Made by a program: the position numbers and the translations under genes. DNA of 60,476 bases. Source: a virus. Where the stretch lies: IMG/VR virus record IMGVR_UViG_3300048996_000064, positions 1 through 60,476 of that record; one strand, written 5' to 3'. The notes below the pieces were generated by a model, which worked only from the letters and a program-made list of their open reading frames with translations, made no database searches and was not told the DNA's origin. This document shows, piece by piece, positions 7,277-14,772 of the stretch (position 1 is its first letter; each line of letters opens with the position of its first letter).

Positions 7277-7357
7277 ATGAAAACGATTTTATACTTACTG
7301 TGTTTCCTGGTTCTTGAGGTAGTGGGAACGATATTTTATAAACGCAATATTGATTAA
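7277..7357 (+). CDS. 26-residue membrane peptide
   Basis: The reading frame MKTILYLLCFLVLEVVGTIF then YKRNID is a single transmembrane helix with a charged end. An A-rich leader (AAACTAATTGCAATG) precedes it, like other starts in this operon. A short peptide like this could modulate a host membrane protein, but there is no direct evidence. Confidence 0.42.
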   Translation: MKTILYLLCFLVLEVVGTIFYKRNID

Positions 7358-7373
7358 AAGTAACCCCTACCCT

Positions 7374-7541
7374 ATGTATATAATAATAACAGCCATGATA
7401 GTGATTGGATTTATAGCTGGATTAATGGTATGGTCTGAGTGGCAGAAAAGAAAGTTAATGAGTCCCTTTAATCCGAGACTGGATAAAGAAGCTGATAAGT
7501 TACTGGAAAAGCATTTTATCAAACAGTTAATGAATAAATAA
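7374..7541 (+). CDS. Small single-pass membrane protein
   Basis: The 55-residue product has one transmembrane helix (about 2-21, IIITAMIVIGFIAGLMVW) followed by a basic cytoplasmic tail (EWQKRK). ATG 7374 is preferred to an upstream TTG because it leads directly into the membrane helix. It follows another membrane peptide, so the two may act together. No function known. Confidence 0.55.
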   Translation: MYIIITAMIVIGFIAGLMVWSEWQKRKLMSPFNPRLDKEADKLLEKHFIKQLMNK

Positions 7542-7547
7542 ATAATC

Positions 7548-8012
7548 ATGCAAACATCTTACACCGTAGATTACTTTCTGGATAAGTTCTCTAAAATACC
7601 TGAAAGCCGTTGGACAACACATGTATTTTCTGAAAAGAAGTTTTTATCAACCAGGAAATGTTGTGCACAAGGCCACTGTCTTCCCCTATTCGTTCTTAAA
7701 GAGACGGAAAAGAAGAAGAGTATAAACATACGAATTGATAAATACTCTATACATGATTTTTCTGAAGCATTTGCACTAATAGCTTTATTTGGTCAAAGAA
7801 ACCTCACTACAAGCCAAAGGATTGCAAATATAAATAATGGTTCAGACATCCACTATAATCAACCAACTCCCAAACAAAGAATCCTTGCAGCTCTCAGAGA
7901 TATAAAAAAGTTGCAGGAGCCTGAAGCAAAACCAGAAGTCAAAGAGAGAATCAAATATGTATCGGTACCAACCTCGATAACAGAGCAGACAAAGGAAATA
8001 ATATTATCATAA
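7548..8012 (+). CDS. Conserved phage/mobile-element protein (DUF6197-like)
   Basis: The 154-residue protein has an N-terminal helical part with ACC/GHC-type residues (CCAQGHCLP, about 38-46) and the signature QPTPKQRILAALRD (about 104-117). I associate this pattern with small proteins of Bacteroidota phages resembling DUF6197, from memory only. The role is unknown. It is the last gene before a leader region with two strong hairpins. Confidence 0.55.
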   Translation: MQTSYTVDYFLDKFSKIPESRWTTHVFSEKKFLSTRKCCAQGHCLPLFVLKETEKKKSINIRIDKYSIHDFSEAFALIALFGQRNLTTSQRIANINNGSDIHYNQPTPKQRILAALRDIKKLQEPEAKPEVKERIKYVSVPTSITEQTKEIILS

Positions 8013-8042
8013 AATTTTTTTTTAGGATAAGGTTTAATGGTG

Positions 8043-8070
8043 ACCGGGGTGAGTTGGTAGCCGCCCCGGT
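8043..8070 (+). promoter_or_regulatory. GC-rich hairpin in leader region
   Basis: ACCGGGG (8043-8049) pairs perfectly with CCCCGGT (8064-8070) across a 14-nt loop, followed by TTATTTA. It lies between the stop at 8012 and the small gene at 8170. A related ACCCCGGTC / GGCCGGGGT pair occurs near 12775-12837 upstream of the methyltransferase. A weak terminator or mRNA stabiliser is likely. Confidence 0.45.
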
Positions 8071-8128
8071 TTATTTAAAAGTTCTTTAAACATAATTCAA
8101 GAATCTTTCCATAGAAGGGTTAGGCACA

Positions 8129-8166
8129 GAGGCCGGTTCTCATAGCTTTCACCGGCCTCACTTTTT
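8129..8166 (+). terminator. Intrinsic terminator or attenuator
   Basis: GAGGCCGGT (8129-8137) pairs perfectly with ACCGGCCTC (8151-8159) over a 13-nt loop and is followed by ACTTTTT. This should end part of the early transcript, or act as an attenuator or antitermination target, because the same-strand genes resume at 8170. Confidence 0.65.
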
Positions 8167-8169
8167 AAA

Positions 8170-8280
8170 ATGACAAACGAAACTATAAATATTGAAACCG
8201 AGGATTTAACTGAAGGTATCAGTGATCTATTCTTTTTGGCATTGGCTGATGGTTTGGTAGATATTGATTTAAAAGCGTAA
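8170..8280 (+). CDS. Short acidic peptide
   Basis: A 36-residue ORF, MTNETINIETEDLTEGISDL then FFLALADGLVDIDLKA, starts directly after the terminator-like hairpin and ends 28 bp before the SSB-like gene. It is strongly acidic. It may be a true small protein or a translated leader. No family recognised. Confidence 0.4.
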   Translation: MTNETINIETEDLTEGISDLFFLALADGLVDIDLKA

Positions 8281-8308
8281 ACACAATTTTAATAATAAAA
8301 CCAATTGT

Positions 8309-8941
8309 ATGGCAATTAATGCAACAAACAGCGGCGTAGTAAGGGAGCTCATTCCCGTAGGAAATTATATCGCTCGCTGTTACCAGATGATCGAGATCGG
8401 GACAGTAGTTGAGTTTGTAATGGGAAAACAGGTTACAGCAAAGAAGGTACGTATAGGCTGGGAACTGCCTACTGAATTAAAAGTATTCAAGGAAGAACAC
8501 GGGGAACAGCCTTTGGTAATTTCTAAGGAATACACACTATCAATGAACGAAAAAGCCAACCTCCGCAAGGATCTGAAAAGCTGGCGCGGGAAAGACTTCA
8601 CCGAGGACGAGGCAAAGTGTTTTGATATTACAAAACTGCTTGGTGTCCCCTGTATGCTCAACATCATTCACAAACCAAAGGTGAGCGACCCTACATCTAT
8701 TTATGAACAGATTGCGGGGATTACAGGTATTCCCAAAGGATTAAATGTTCCAAAAGCAATACTGCCGCTGTTTGAATTGAGCTTTGATTCATTCAACCGA
8801 CAGATGTTTGATACCCTTCCTGACTTCATTAAAACAAAAATGCACAGCTCGTTGGAGTACGTTGCTATGATGAATCCAGGTCACAACGAAATCGTTGACG
8901 CAAGGAGTATAACTGAACCAATCGATGACCTGCCATTTTAG
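8309..8941 (+). CDS. Probable phage single-stranded DNA-binding protein
   Basis: The 210-residue protein ends EPIDDLPF, very like the acidic SSB tail (DDIPF) that recruits replication partners. The N-terminal part (IPVGNYIARCYQMIEIGTV, then KVRIGWELP) resembles the OB-like phage family often listed as DUF669-type, and the centre has the strongly basic-acidic SWRGKDFTEDEAK. It should coat ssDNA during replication and recombination. Its position in the early region upstream of helicase and nuclease genes fits. The family assignment is from pattern memory. Confidence 0.62.
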   Translation: MAINATNSGVVRELIPVGNYIARCYQMIEIGTVVEFVMGKQVTAKKVRIGWELPTELKVFKEEHGEQPLVISKEYTLSMNEKANLRKDLKSWRGKDFTEDEAKCFDITKLLGVPCMLNIIHKPKVSDPTSIYEQIAGITGIPKGLNVPKAILPLFELSFDSFNRQMFDTLPDFIKTKMHSSLEYVAMMNPGHNEIVDARSITEPIDDLPF

Positions 8942-8946
8942 TAACA

Positions 8947-9114
8947 GTGAAAAAGAGAAAGTGCAGAAAGTGCGGGGATGATAAGCCGTTAAGAAGATTT
9001 TACAGGGATAAAACCAGAACGGATAAACTCAGAAGTAATTGTAAAGATTGCATGAAAGACAAAGCCAATGAACGATACCGGGAAAAAACGCGTGGAGAGT
9101 TTATGTACTTCTGA
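8947..9114 (+). CDS. Small zinc-finger protein (GTG start)
   Basis: The 55-residue frame begins VKKRKCRKCGDDKPLRRFYR and continues to NCKDCMKDKANERYREK. Two CxxC pairs (CRKC and CKDC) spaced by about 25 residues make a zinc ribbon seen in many phage HNH-associated small proteins. It overlaps the next gene by 47 bp in a different frame, so start choice is uncertain. Nucleic-acid binding is likely. Confidence 0.55.
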   Translation: MKKRKCRKCGDDKPLRRFYRDKTRTDKLRSNCKDCMKDKANERYREKTRGEFMYF

Positions 9115-9508
9115 GATAAACACCGGAAAAGTTTGTCCTTATTGCGGGAGCAAAACACAGTTCGTTGACAGTGTGGTTATATACGGTAAGAGTTACGGCA
9201 TGGTGTATTTGTGTGAGCCGTGTAAAGCATGGGTAGGTGTTCATAAAGGAACAGATAAAGCTCTGGGAAGATTAGCGAATGAAGAACTGAGAGAGTGGAA
9301 AAAGAAAGCCCATGATTTATTTGATGAACTCTGGATGCGAAAAGTCGGACAAGGATTCAGTTATAGAAATGCCCGCACTCTTGCTTACAAGTGGCTATCA
9401 GATCAGATGAAGATACGAGTAGATCAAACACACATCGGAATGTTTGATGTTGACCGGTGTAAAAATGTAGTTGAATTATGCAGCAAATATTGCAACCGGA
9501 TAACCTGA
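9068..9508 (+). CDS. DUF3268-family zinc-finger protein
   Basis: The signature CPYCGSKTQFVDSVVIYG (about 23-40) then LCEPCKAWVGVHKGTDKALG (about 48-67) gives two CxxC pairs, and GRLANEELREWKKKAHDLFD matches the DUF3268 pattern as I know it. The 146-residue protein has a C-terminal helical part. DUF3268 proteins are common in phages; their function is not established. Nucleic-acid binding is a reasonable inference. Confidence 0.72.
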   Translation: MNDTGKKRVESLCTSEINTGKVCPYCGSKTQFVDSVVIYGKSYGMVYLCEPCKAWVGVHKGTDKALGRLANEELREWKKKAHDLFDELWMRKVGQGFSYRNARTLAYKWLSDQMKIRVDQTHIGMFDVDRCKNVVELCSKYCNRIT

Positions 9509-9645
9509 GTGATGCCTATCACCTTCAAATCGAAGCAGAGCTTGAAGCAAGACTACTGTTAGCGGGTGGGGATCGTTCGGTCATCCTTGCAACAGAAGAT
9601 GTGATAAACGGGAAAAGCATTATTGTAATCACAGAAATAAAATAA
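9478..9645 (+). CDS. Small hypothetical protein
   Basis: A 55-residue frame, MQQILQPDNLSDAYHLQIEA to IIVITEIK, overlaps the end of the DUF3268 gene by 31 bp and fills the space before the gene at 9658. It is acidic, with a helical N-terminus and a strand at the end. No family recognised. Confidence 0.45.
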   Translation: MQQILQPDNLSDAYHLQIEAELEARLLLAGGDRSVILATEDVINGKSIIVITEIK

Positions 9646-9657
9646 AACCCAAAACCA

Positions 9658-9900
9658 ATGGAGTACAGACACAACGGAAATCCCCGCCACAACCAGGGAA
9701 GCTATGGCTGGAAGCCAAATGTTCCCTGTCTCAAAAAACCAGTTATCACAGGACAAAAGAAAATAGGAGGTAAAAAACATTATACAGGTGAAGGAGGTAA
9801 GGTATATGAAGCAGTAGCCTTTGATAAAATGTTCAATACTCCGGGTGGAATAGTGAAGCCAAATAAAACAAAGTACGTGAGGGATAGGATACTTTATTAA
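9658..9900 (+). CDS. Small basic hypothetical protein
   Basis: The 80-residue product is rich in Gly, Lys and His (HNGNPRHNQGSYGWKPN, TGQKKIGGKKHYTGEGG) with no hydrophobic core evident, so it may be partly disordered and bind nucleic acid. The start follows an A-rich leader (AAACCCAAAACCAATG). No family recognised. Confidence 0.52.
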   Translation: MEYRHNGNPRHNQGSYGWKPNVPCLKKPVITGQKKIGGKKHYTGEGGKVYEAVAFDKMFNTPGGIVKPNKTKYVRDRILY

Positions 9901-9936
9901 GCAACCAATTTTTTAACTCAAATAAATAATAACTAG

Positions 9937-10356
9937 ATGAAACCCGGTCAAATAATTTCTGTTACGACAATCATATTAGTTCTGTTTTCTGGCCTGATAG
10001 TTCTCGGGATGTGGGGCTGCCCCCATTACAAAGTTTATCAACAACGAAAGGAAGGTGAGGCAATGCTGGCACATGCAACCGCTTCAAAGGAAGTTGCCGT
10101 AGCTGAGGCAAAAGCTAAAATGGAATCTGCTTCTTTACTTGCACAGGCGGATACAATCCGCGCTCATGGAGTTGCAAGATCAAATCAGATCATCGGTGCA
10201 TCATTAAAAGGAAATCCGGAATACCTGCATTGGCTTTGGATTGATAACATAGAAAAGAATCCTCAGGCAGTTATCTATGTTCCCACAGAAGCAAACTTGC
10301 CAATTATGGAAGCTACCAGATTTCAAAACAAACCCGCTCAAACTGAAGTCAAATAA
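9937..10356 (+). CDS. Prohibitin/SPFH-like membrane protein
   Basis: An N-terminal membrane helix (about 5-25) is followed by a long Ala/Glu/Lys coiled helix (SKEVAVAEAKAKMESASL) and the tail NPEYLHWLWIDNIEKNPQAV then IYVPTEANLPIMEA. That tail is characteristic of phage proteins annotated as membrane protease subunits or stomatin/prohibitin-like. Only the SPFH tail region is present (139 residues), so this is a minimal version. It probably forms an inner-membrane ring or modulates a host protease such as FtsH; this is inference. Confidence 0.62.
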   Translation: MKPGQIISVTTIILVLFSGLIVLGMWGCPHYKVYQQRKEGEAMLAHATASKEVAVAEAKAKMESASLLAQADTIRAHGVARSNQIIGASLKGNPEYLHWLWIDNIEKNPQAVIYVPTEANLPIMEATRFQNKPAQTEVK

Positions 10357-10359
10357 GTA

Positions 10360-10704
10360 ATGTCAGCCATCCAATTAAATATCCTTCAAGCAACAGAAGC
10401 AAAAGATAAAGGCATACAGAAAGCAATTACTCATGCCAATGAAGTAGTACCCGACTGGTCAGATAAAGCCTATGCAATGCTTGTTGAATGGTTAAAGGAT
10501 TGGCCGAAAGGATTTACGTTCATGATTGAAGATTTTCGCAAGATATGCCAGATTAAAAAATTACCCGATCCTCCAACGGCAAGAGCGTTTGGCGCAATAG
10601 CAGTGAGAGCAAAAATTGCAGGACTGATTAAATCCAACGGGCAGAAACCAACAACAGGTAGTACTGGTCACGGATGCTATGCAAATCAATGGATGAAAGT
10701 ATGA
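10360..10704 (+). CDS. Conserved early phage protein, winged-helix-like
   Basis: The 114-residue protein follows the pattern GIQKAITHANEVVPDWSDKA, MIEDFRKI and PPTARAFGAIAVRAKIAGLI, seen in phage proteins encoded near replication genes. The arrangement looks like a small winged-helix or HTH domain with the short tail NQWMKV. Its last codons overlap the next start (ATGA at 10701). Confidence 0.55.
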   Translation: MSAIQLNILQATEAKDKGIQKAITHANEVVPDWSDKAYAMLVEWLKDWPKGFTFMIEDFRKICQIKKLPDPPTARAFGAIAVRAKIAGLIKSNGQKPTTGSTGHGCYANQWMKV

Positions 10705-11492
10705 AGATCAACGAAAAAAATACTGCCCTTGGCTTACTAGATGATATGAGCCCTCAGGCCTTCAGGATATGCGAAGATGCCGAACATTCTCCTCAGCAAT
10801 ATAAAACAGCTTTAGGATTAAGCATTGTAAGAGAGTGGCCTAAGATAGTTGATAGGTTTAAGAATAAAATCCAATATATAAGTGACCCGTTTCACAGTGC
10901 TTATATAGAAGCCCAAAGTAAATTAGTCTCTGTAATTGATGCCGAAGAAATAGATGAATCAGGAACTTTTATTAGCCGCTCTTCTCCTAGTGAAACCAAC
11001 ACCATTTTTTATGACATAAGGTCGGAAGGTAAAAGAGAAAATTTTAAGCTGACAGCGGTAATATTCTTCTTTACCAAAGAAACAACCAGAGATAAGCCTG
11101 CCTTAGCCATGTATGTTCAAAGGAATAGTAAGGGGATTAAAAGCTTTTTCTCTGAAACGGCGACCAACAACGACTTAGATAACATGAAGGTCGTATCAGA
11201 TATTTTCACACTTCTGCTATTCATTAAGTATTGTGACCTGGAAACCAAGCTCATTAAACCCAAGAGTAAAGAGCTTCACATTGGAACTAAATATCTCAAT
11301 GAAACAAATCACAAAATAGAAGTTCTGGATTCTACATGGTTTACAACTATCGTAAGAAGTGATGGCTTTAAGGTCAGAGGACACTTTAGATTGCAAGCAC
11401 ACGGCGAAGGTTTGCAGCAAAGAAAACTTATTTGGATTAGTGATTTTGAAAAATCAGGATACACAAGAACAGCAAAAGTTTTAAATCAATGA
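10701..11492 (+). CDS. Uncharacterised two-part protein with a C-terminal RGHF motif
   Basis: ATG 10701 overlaps the preceding stop as ATGA, so it is preferred to the ATG at 10674. The product is about 263 residues. An alpha/beta region (about 85-190) is followed by a basic C-terminal segment, FKVRGHFRLQAHGEGLQQRK then LIWISDFEKSGYTR. A similar RGHxR...IWI ending occurs in several mobile-element proteins, and AcrVA2-type anti-CRISPRs also carry an RGHW segment; this is a weak resemblance, not a family call. Early position suits a host-takeover or anti-defence role. Confidence 0.5.
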   Translation: MKINEKNTALGLLDDMSPQAFRICEDAEHSPQQYKTALGLSIVREWPKIVDRFKNKIQYISDPFHSAYIEAQSKLVSVIDAEEIDESGTFISRSSPSETNTIFYDIRSEGKRENFKLTAVIFFFTKETTRDKPALAMYVQRNSKGIKSFFSETATNNDLDNMKVVSDIFTLLLFIKYCDLETKLIKPKSKELHIGTKYLNETNHKIEVLDSTWFTTIVRSDGFKVRGHFRLQAHGEGLQQRKLIWISDFEKSGYTRTAKVLNQ

Positions 11493-11665
11493 ATACCGAA
11501 CAACAACTGCTTACCGAAGCAACCAACGAAATCAAGAACCTCAGAAAAGAAAATGAGTTAATGAAAGCAAGGCTTTCAATGTTTGACAGCATTATGATGA
11601 TGCTACATACAAATCCTGCCTATCCTGGACAGGGAATGTCACCGGATTTGGTTTATACAATTTAA
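11489..11665 (+). CDS. Short coiled-coil protein
   Basis: A 58-residue frame starts at an ATGA overlap with the preceding stop: MNTEQQLLTEATNEIKNLRK, then a Met-rich helix and a short tail. The heptad-like EIKNLRKENELMKARLSMF suggests a coiled coil. It may be an accessory partner of the protein encoded upstream. Confidence 0.52.
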   Translation: MNTEQQLLTEATNEIKNLRKENELMKARLSMFDSIMMMLHTNPAYPGQGMSPDLVYTI

Positions 11666-11701
11666 AAGCATTTAGAATCAACCCAAGATTAAACAATCAA
11701 T

Positions 11702-11956
11702 ATGAAAAATAAAATTCCAAAGCCTCAGCCGCCTATTATCAAGAACGATAAAGAAAATCCTATCCCCGTAGAAGTAATAGCAGAAGCCATTATACAGGTA
11801 GCAAAAGGATTTCAAGCCATGAGAAATTCAAAACTTTCCAGAAGGGCTATAATTCTTTTGATCAAAGATTCCTGCCCCGGCAATCCGGCAATTTCAGACA
11901 TCAGTAATATTCTTGATTCTGCTGCAAGTCTGGATAAAAAATATATTAAACAATAG
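11702..11956 (+). CDS. Hypothetical early phage protein
   Basis: An 84-residue product with a proline-rich start (IPKPQPPIIKND) and a helical middle (VIAEAIIQVAKGFQAMRNSK). The segment KLSRRAIILLIKDSCPG may be an HTH. No family recognised. Confidence 0.55.
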   Translation: MKNKIPKPQPPIIKNDKENPIPVEVIAEAIIQVAKGFQAMRNSKLSRRAIILLIKDSCPGNPAISDISNILDSAASLDKKYIKQ

Positions 11957-11964
11957 TAGTTACC

Positions 11965-12471
11965 ATGACATCCAGAGAGGAACTAATAAAACGTACACAG
12001 GATGCCCGTATTCCCAAAAAGAAGCCGGAGCAAAAGCCTATAGCAAAGCAATCTGAGAAAAAGAAAAAAGAAATATCAGAAGCAAAGAAAGTGGGAACAG
12101 ATGAGGCGCTCGATCAATTCTTTGAATCAGCCAGGAAAAAAATGTCAGGGGTTTGCCAGTGCGGTTGCACACAAAAGTCACAGAAGCATGACGATACCTT
12201 TTACCGCTTTTGTGTCTGCCACATATTCCCTAAAAGAATATTTAGAAGCATAGAAACACATCCACTCAACTGGGTAGAGAGAACATTTTGGGGTGGTCAT
12301 CACACAAACTTTGATGAACAGGGCATGGATAAGTGGCCAATGTATGCAGACTGGGATGATATAAAAGAGAAATTCCATGTCCTGGTGCCACTGTTAACTG
12401 AGGAAGAAAGAACAACAAAGTTTTATTCTATTCTTGAAGCACTAGTATATAATAAGGAGACCAACATATGA
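11965..12471 (+). CDS. Putative HNH-like zinc protein
   Basis: A lysine-rich N-terminal tail (about 1-45) is followed by CQCGC, then CVCHIFPKRIFRSIETHPLN and GGHHTNFDEQGMDKW. The Cys pairs, the HIFPKR segment and the Asn/His spacing resemble a degenerate HNH/treble-clef nuclease. Alternatives are a purely structural zinc protein or a NinG-like recombination protein. It overlaps the next gene by 4 bp. Confidence 0.48.
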   Translation: MTSREELIKRTQDARIPKKKPEQKPIAKQSEKKKKEISEAKKVGTDEALDQFFESARKKMSGVCQCGCTQKSQKHDDTFYRFCVCHIFPKRIFRSIETHPLNWVERTFWGGHHTNFDEQGMDKWPMYADWDDIKEKFHVLVPLLTEEERTTKFYSILEALVYNKETNI

Positions 12472-12689
12472 CATTTGAAGAAGTATTAAAAGCTTGTGCC
12501 ATTGGTGAAATGCCAAAGGTAAAAGACTCGGTCGGAAGAGTGGGTCAAGTAATAACCATTAAGAATGGGGACGGTTATCATGGTATCGCTGTCTTGTTCG
12601 ATGATCAGAATTGGGCAGACTGGTTCCGGGCAGGTGATGATACTGATAGGCGAAGAAAATACATGAGAGACTTGACCCTTAATGATTAA
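12468..12689 (+). CDS. Small hypothetical protein
   Basis: The 73-residue product starts at an ATG that overlaps the previous stop region, preceded by AAGGAGA. It has a beta-rich middle resembling a small barrel (VGRVGQVITIKNGDGYHGIA) and a basic C-terminus. It ends 6 bp before a hairpin. No function recognised. Confidence 0.55.
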   Translation: MTFEEVLKACAIGEMPKVKDSVGRVGQVITIKNGDGYHGIAVLFDDQNWADWFRAGDDTDRRRKYMRDLTLND

Positions 12690-12695
12690 AAACTG

Positions 12696-12714
12696 TTTCG
12701 CATGACTTGCGAAA
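12696..12714 (+). terminator. Hairpin at the end of an early gene block
   Basis: TTTCGC (12696-12701) pairs with GCGAAA (12709-12714) over a 7-nt loop. The A/T run is short, so termination would be weak. The non-coding stretch to 12864 also has CCTCG/CGAGG (about 12733-12754) and a long-range ACCCCGGTC/GGCCGGGGT pair, but no convincing gene. Confidence 0.4.
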
Positions 12715-12864
12715 AACCCCTGTAAAGTGAAAACCTCGATTGATCAGACGAGGGAGAAAAATGAAGATCAAACCCCGGTCGGCAAATATTCCAGGTAAGT
12801 TTTAATTGTATTGTTGGTAAAAAGGGGGCCGGGGTAAAATGATAATAATTGAAAGCAATATATA

Positions 12865-13581
12865 ATGGCGGTTAGGTTACATAATACCGATTGCATGAAG
12901 TTTATGAACGCTTTGCCAGATAAGGTATTCGATTTGGCAATTGTAGATCCTCCCTATGGTATCAATGCGCCTAACATGCAAATGGGGTCGGCTCCCAATC
13001 GTTCAAGAACGGATGGTTATGGCTCTGGCCCGGCTATTAGTAGTGCTGTAAGGTTAAAGGGTAGGTTAAACCAGTGGTCTGGCAAACTCAAAAACAGGGC
13101 ACTCAATACCATGAATTGTGACTGGGATACTGCTAAACCAAATCCGGAATACTTTAAAGAGCTTTTGAGGGTTTCAAAGAATCAAATTATATGGGGAGGC
13201 AACTACTTTGATCTTCCTCCAACCCGCTGTATAATATGCTGGGATAAAATGCAACCTTGGGAAAACTTCAGTCAGTGGGAAATGGCTTGGACCTCCTTTG
13301 ACAAACCTGCAGCCATCTTCCGTTATTCTAACACGGGGGGGGCAAATACAGAGAAAAAAATACATCCCACACAGAAACCGGTAGCCTTATACGCGTGGTT
13401 ATTGAAAAAGTTTGCAAGTCCGGCAAGCAAAATTATCGATACACATTTAGGAAGTGGAAGCAGCGCGATAGCAGCACACAAATTAGAGTTTGATTTCGAT
13501 GGATGCGAGATCGATCAGGTTTATTATTTAGCAGCTCAAAAGAGATTTAAAGAACAAACATCAATGCCTCTTTTTGAATAA
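12865..13581 (+). CDS. DNA methyltransferase (N6-adenine or N4-cytosine), beta class
   Basis: The catalytic motif DPPY (28-31, in DLAIVDPPYGI) comes first and the AdoMet-binding motif IIDTHLGSGSSAIAA comes near residues 190-204, preceded by HPTQKPVAL. This order marks a permuted beta-class amino-methyltransferase. No cognate restriction enzyme lies beside it, so it is probably an orphan enzyme protecting phage DNA or altering gene expression. The recognition site cannot be read from sequence. It sits after a hairpin-rich gap, suggesting a separate transcript or processing. Confidence 0.9.
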   Translation: MAVRLHNTDCMKFMNALPDKVFDLAIVDPPYGINAPNMQMGSAPNRSRTDGYGSGPAISSAVRLKGRLNQWSGKLKNRALNTMNCDWDTAKPNPEYFKELLRVSKNQIIWGGNYFDLPPTRCIICWDKMQPWENFSQWEMAWTSFDKPAAIFRYSNTGGANTEKKIHPTQKPVALYAWLLKKFASPASKIIDTHLGSGSSAIAAHKLEFDFDGCEIDQVYYLAAQKRFKEQTSMPLFE

Positions 13582-13611
13582 TGTAACAACTTAAAATCTA
13601 TAAATACAATC

Positions 13612-13890
13612 ATGGCAACAAAAACAACTTCTCCCGATCGCAAACCAAAGACAAGCCCTATGAAATGGCTGAAGCTAGGTGAAGCAAAAGACCCTGAGTT
13701 TAATAAAATGGTATTCCTGTATGACTCAAAAGTTCCTAAAGTAGAGGCTGCCAATATCGGTTGGCTCAAAGCGATAGAATCAGAGATCGGTAAAAAGGTT
13801 TACAAATTCTGCATAGGGGATGATGGCGATAAGGATATTGTCAATTCCGGATTCACCCACTATGCAATAATTAAAGCACCTGTAGAGTAA
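13612..13890 (+). CDS. Hypothetical early phage protein
   Basis: A 92-residue product with a basic, disordered start (MATKTTSPDRKPKTSPMKW) and a small alpha/beta domain. It lies between the methyltransferase and the DUF5131 gene. No family recognised. Confidence 0.55.
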   Translation: MATKTTSPDRKPKTSPMKWLKLGEAKDPEFNKMVFLYDSKVPKVEAANIGWLKAIESEIGKKVYKFCIGDDGDKDIVNSGFTHYAIIKAPVE

Positions 13891-13950
13891 ATGTTAACCC
13901 TTGAAAAAGCAAAGAAGATGGCTATCCACTAACAAGATAAATTAATTCTT

Positions 13951-14718
13951 ATGGGTAAAGAGAGCGCAATACAATGGACGGATGCAAGCTGGAATATTGC
14001 AAGAGGCTGCACAAAAGTAGATGAGGATTGTAAGTTTTGCTATATGTACCGGGATAGCTTTGATAATACCCGCTATGACCCAAAGCAGATAGTAAGAACA
14101 AAAACAGTGTTTAACCTGCCGCTGAAGCTAAAGGAGCCATCTAAAATATTTACATCTTCTCTCACCGATGTTTTCCATGAAGCCATTGATGGCTATCGTA
14201 AAGAGATGTGGGATATTATAAGGAAATGTCCTCAGCATACTTTCCAGATTCTAACAAAGAGGCCAGAAAGAATTACCGATCACCTGCCGGAAGATTGGGG
14301 CGAAGGCTGGGGTAATGTTTGGCTCGGTACTTCTGTCGGAAACCCCGATGCAGTACATAGAATTGATCATCTTGAGGACGTGAAAGCAAAAACAAAGTTT
14401 ATCAGCTTTGAGCCCCTGCATAAACGGATTGATAGAATGTTTGTAGCTAACGTTGATTGGATAATTATCGGCGGGGAGAGTGGCAATGAAACTGGTAAGT
14501 ATCGGTACCGGCCATGTGAATTAGAATGGATAGAGTACATCATTGATACTTATAAATCCAATGCGAATCAAGGCACAGGTAGGCAAACGGCAATTTTTGT
14601 AAAGCAACTCGGAACACACCTCGCAAAACAATTAAAACTAAAAGACAGGCACGGCGGTGATATTGAAGAGTGGCCGGAGTATTTAAGAATAAGAGAATTT
14701 CCGATGACTCACGTATAA
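13951..14718 (+). CDS. Phage Gp37/Gp68-family protein (DUF5131)
   Basis: The 255-residue protein has the family opening SAIQWTDASWNIARGCTKVD then CKFCYM, placing three cysteines in the spacing CxxxxxxCxxC, like a radical-SAM iron-sulfur site. Other family landmarks are FQILTKRPERI, NVWLGTSVGN, FISFEPL and WIIIGGESG. Members are widespread in phages; the reaction is unknown. A radical-SAM-type chemistry on nucleic acid is an inference. Its closeness to a methyltransferase and HNH gene hints at nucleic-acid modification. Confidence 0.88.
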   Translation: MGKESAIQWTDASWNIARGCTKVDEDCKFCYMYRDSFDNTRYDPKQIVRTKTVFNLPLKLKEPSKIFTSSLTDVFHEAIDGYRKEMWDIIRKCPQHTFQILTKRPERITDHLPEDWGEGWGNVWLGTSVGNPDAVHRIDHLEDVKAKTKFISFEPLHKRIDRMFVANVDWIIIGGESGNETGKYRYRPCELEWIEYIIDTYKSNANQGTGRQTAIFVKQLGTHLAKQLKLKDRHGGDIEEWPEYLRIREFPMTHV

Positions 14719-14772
14719 CCCGAAAGATAAAACACCAATACTCAATTTAAAAAAACTAAGGAATAAGATCCA

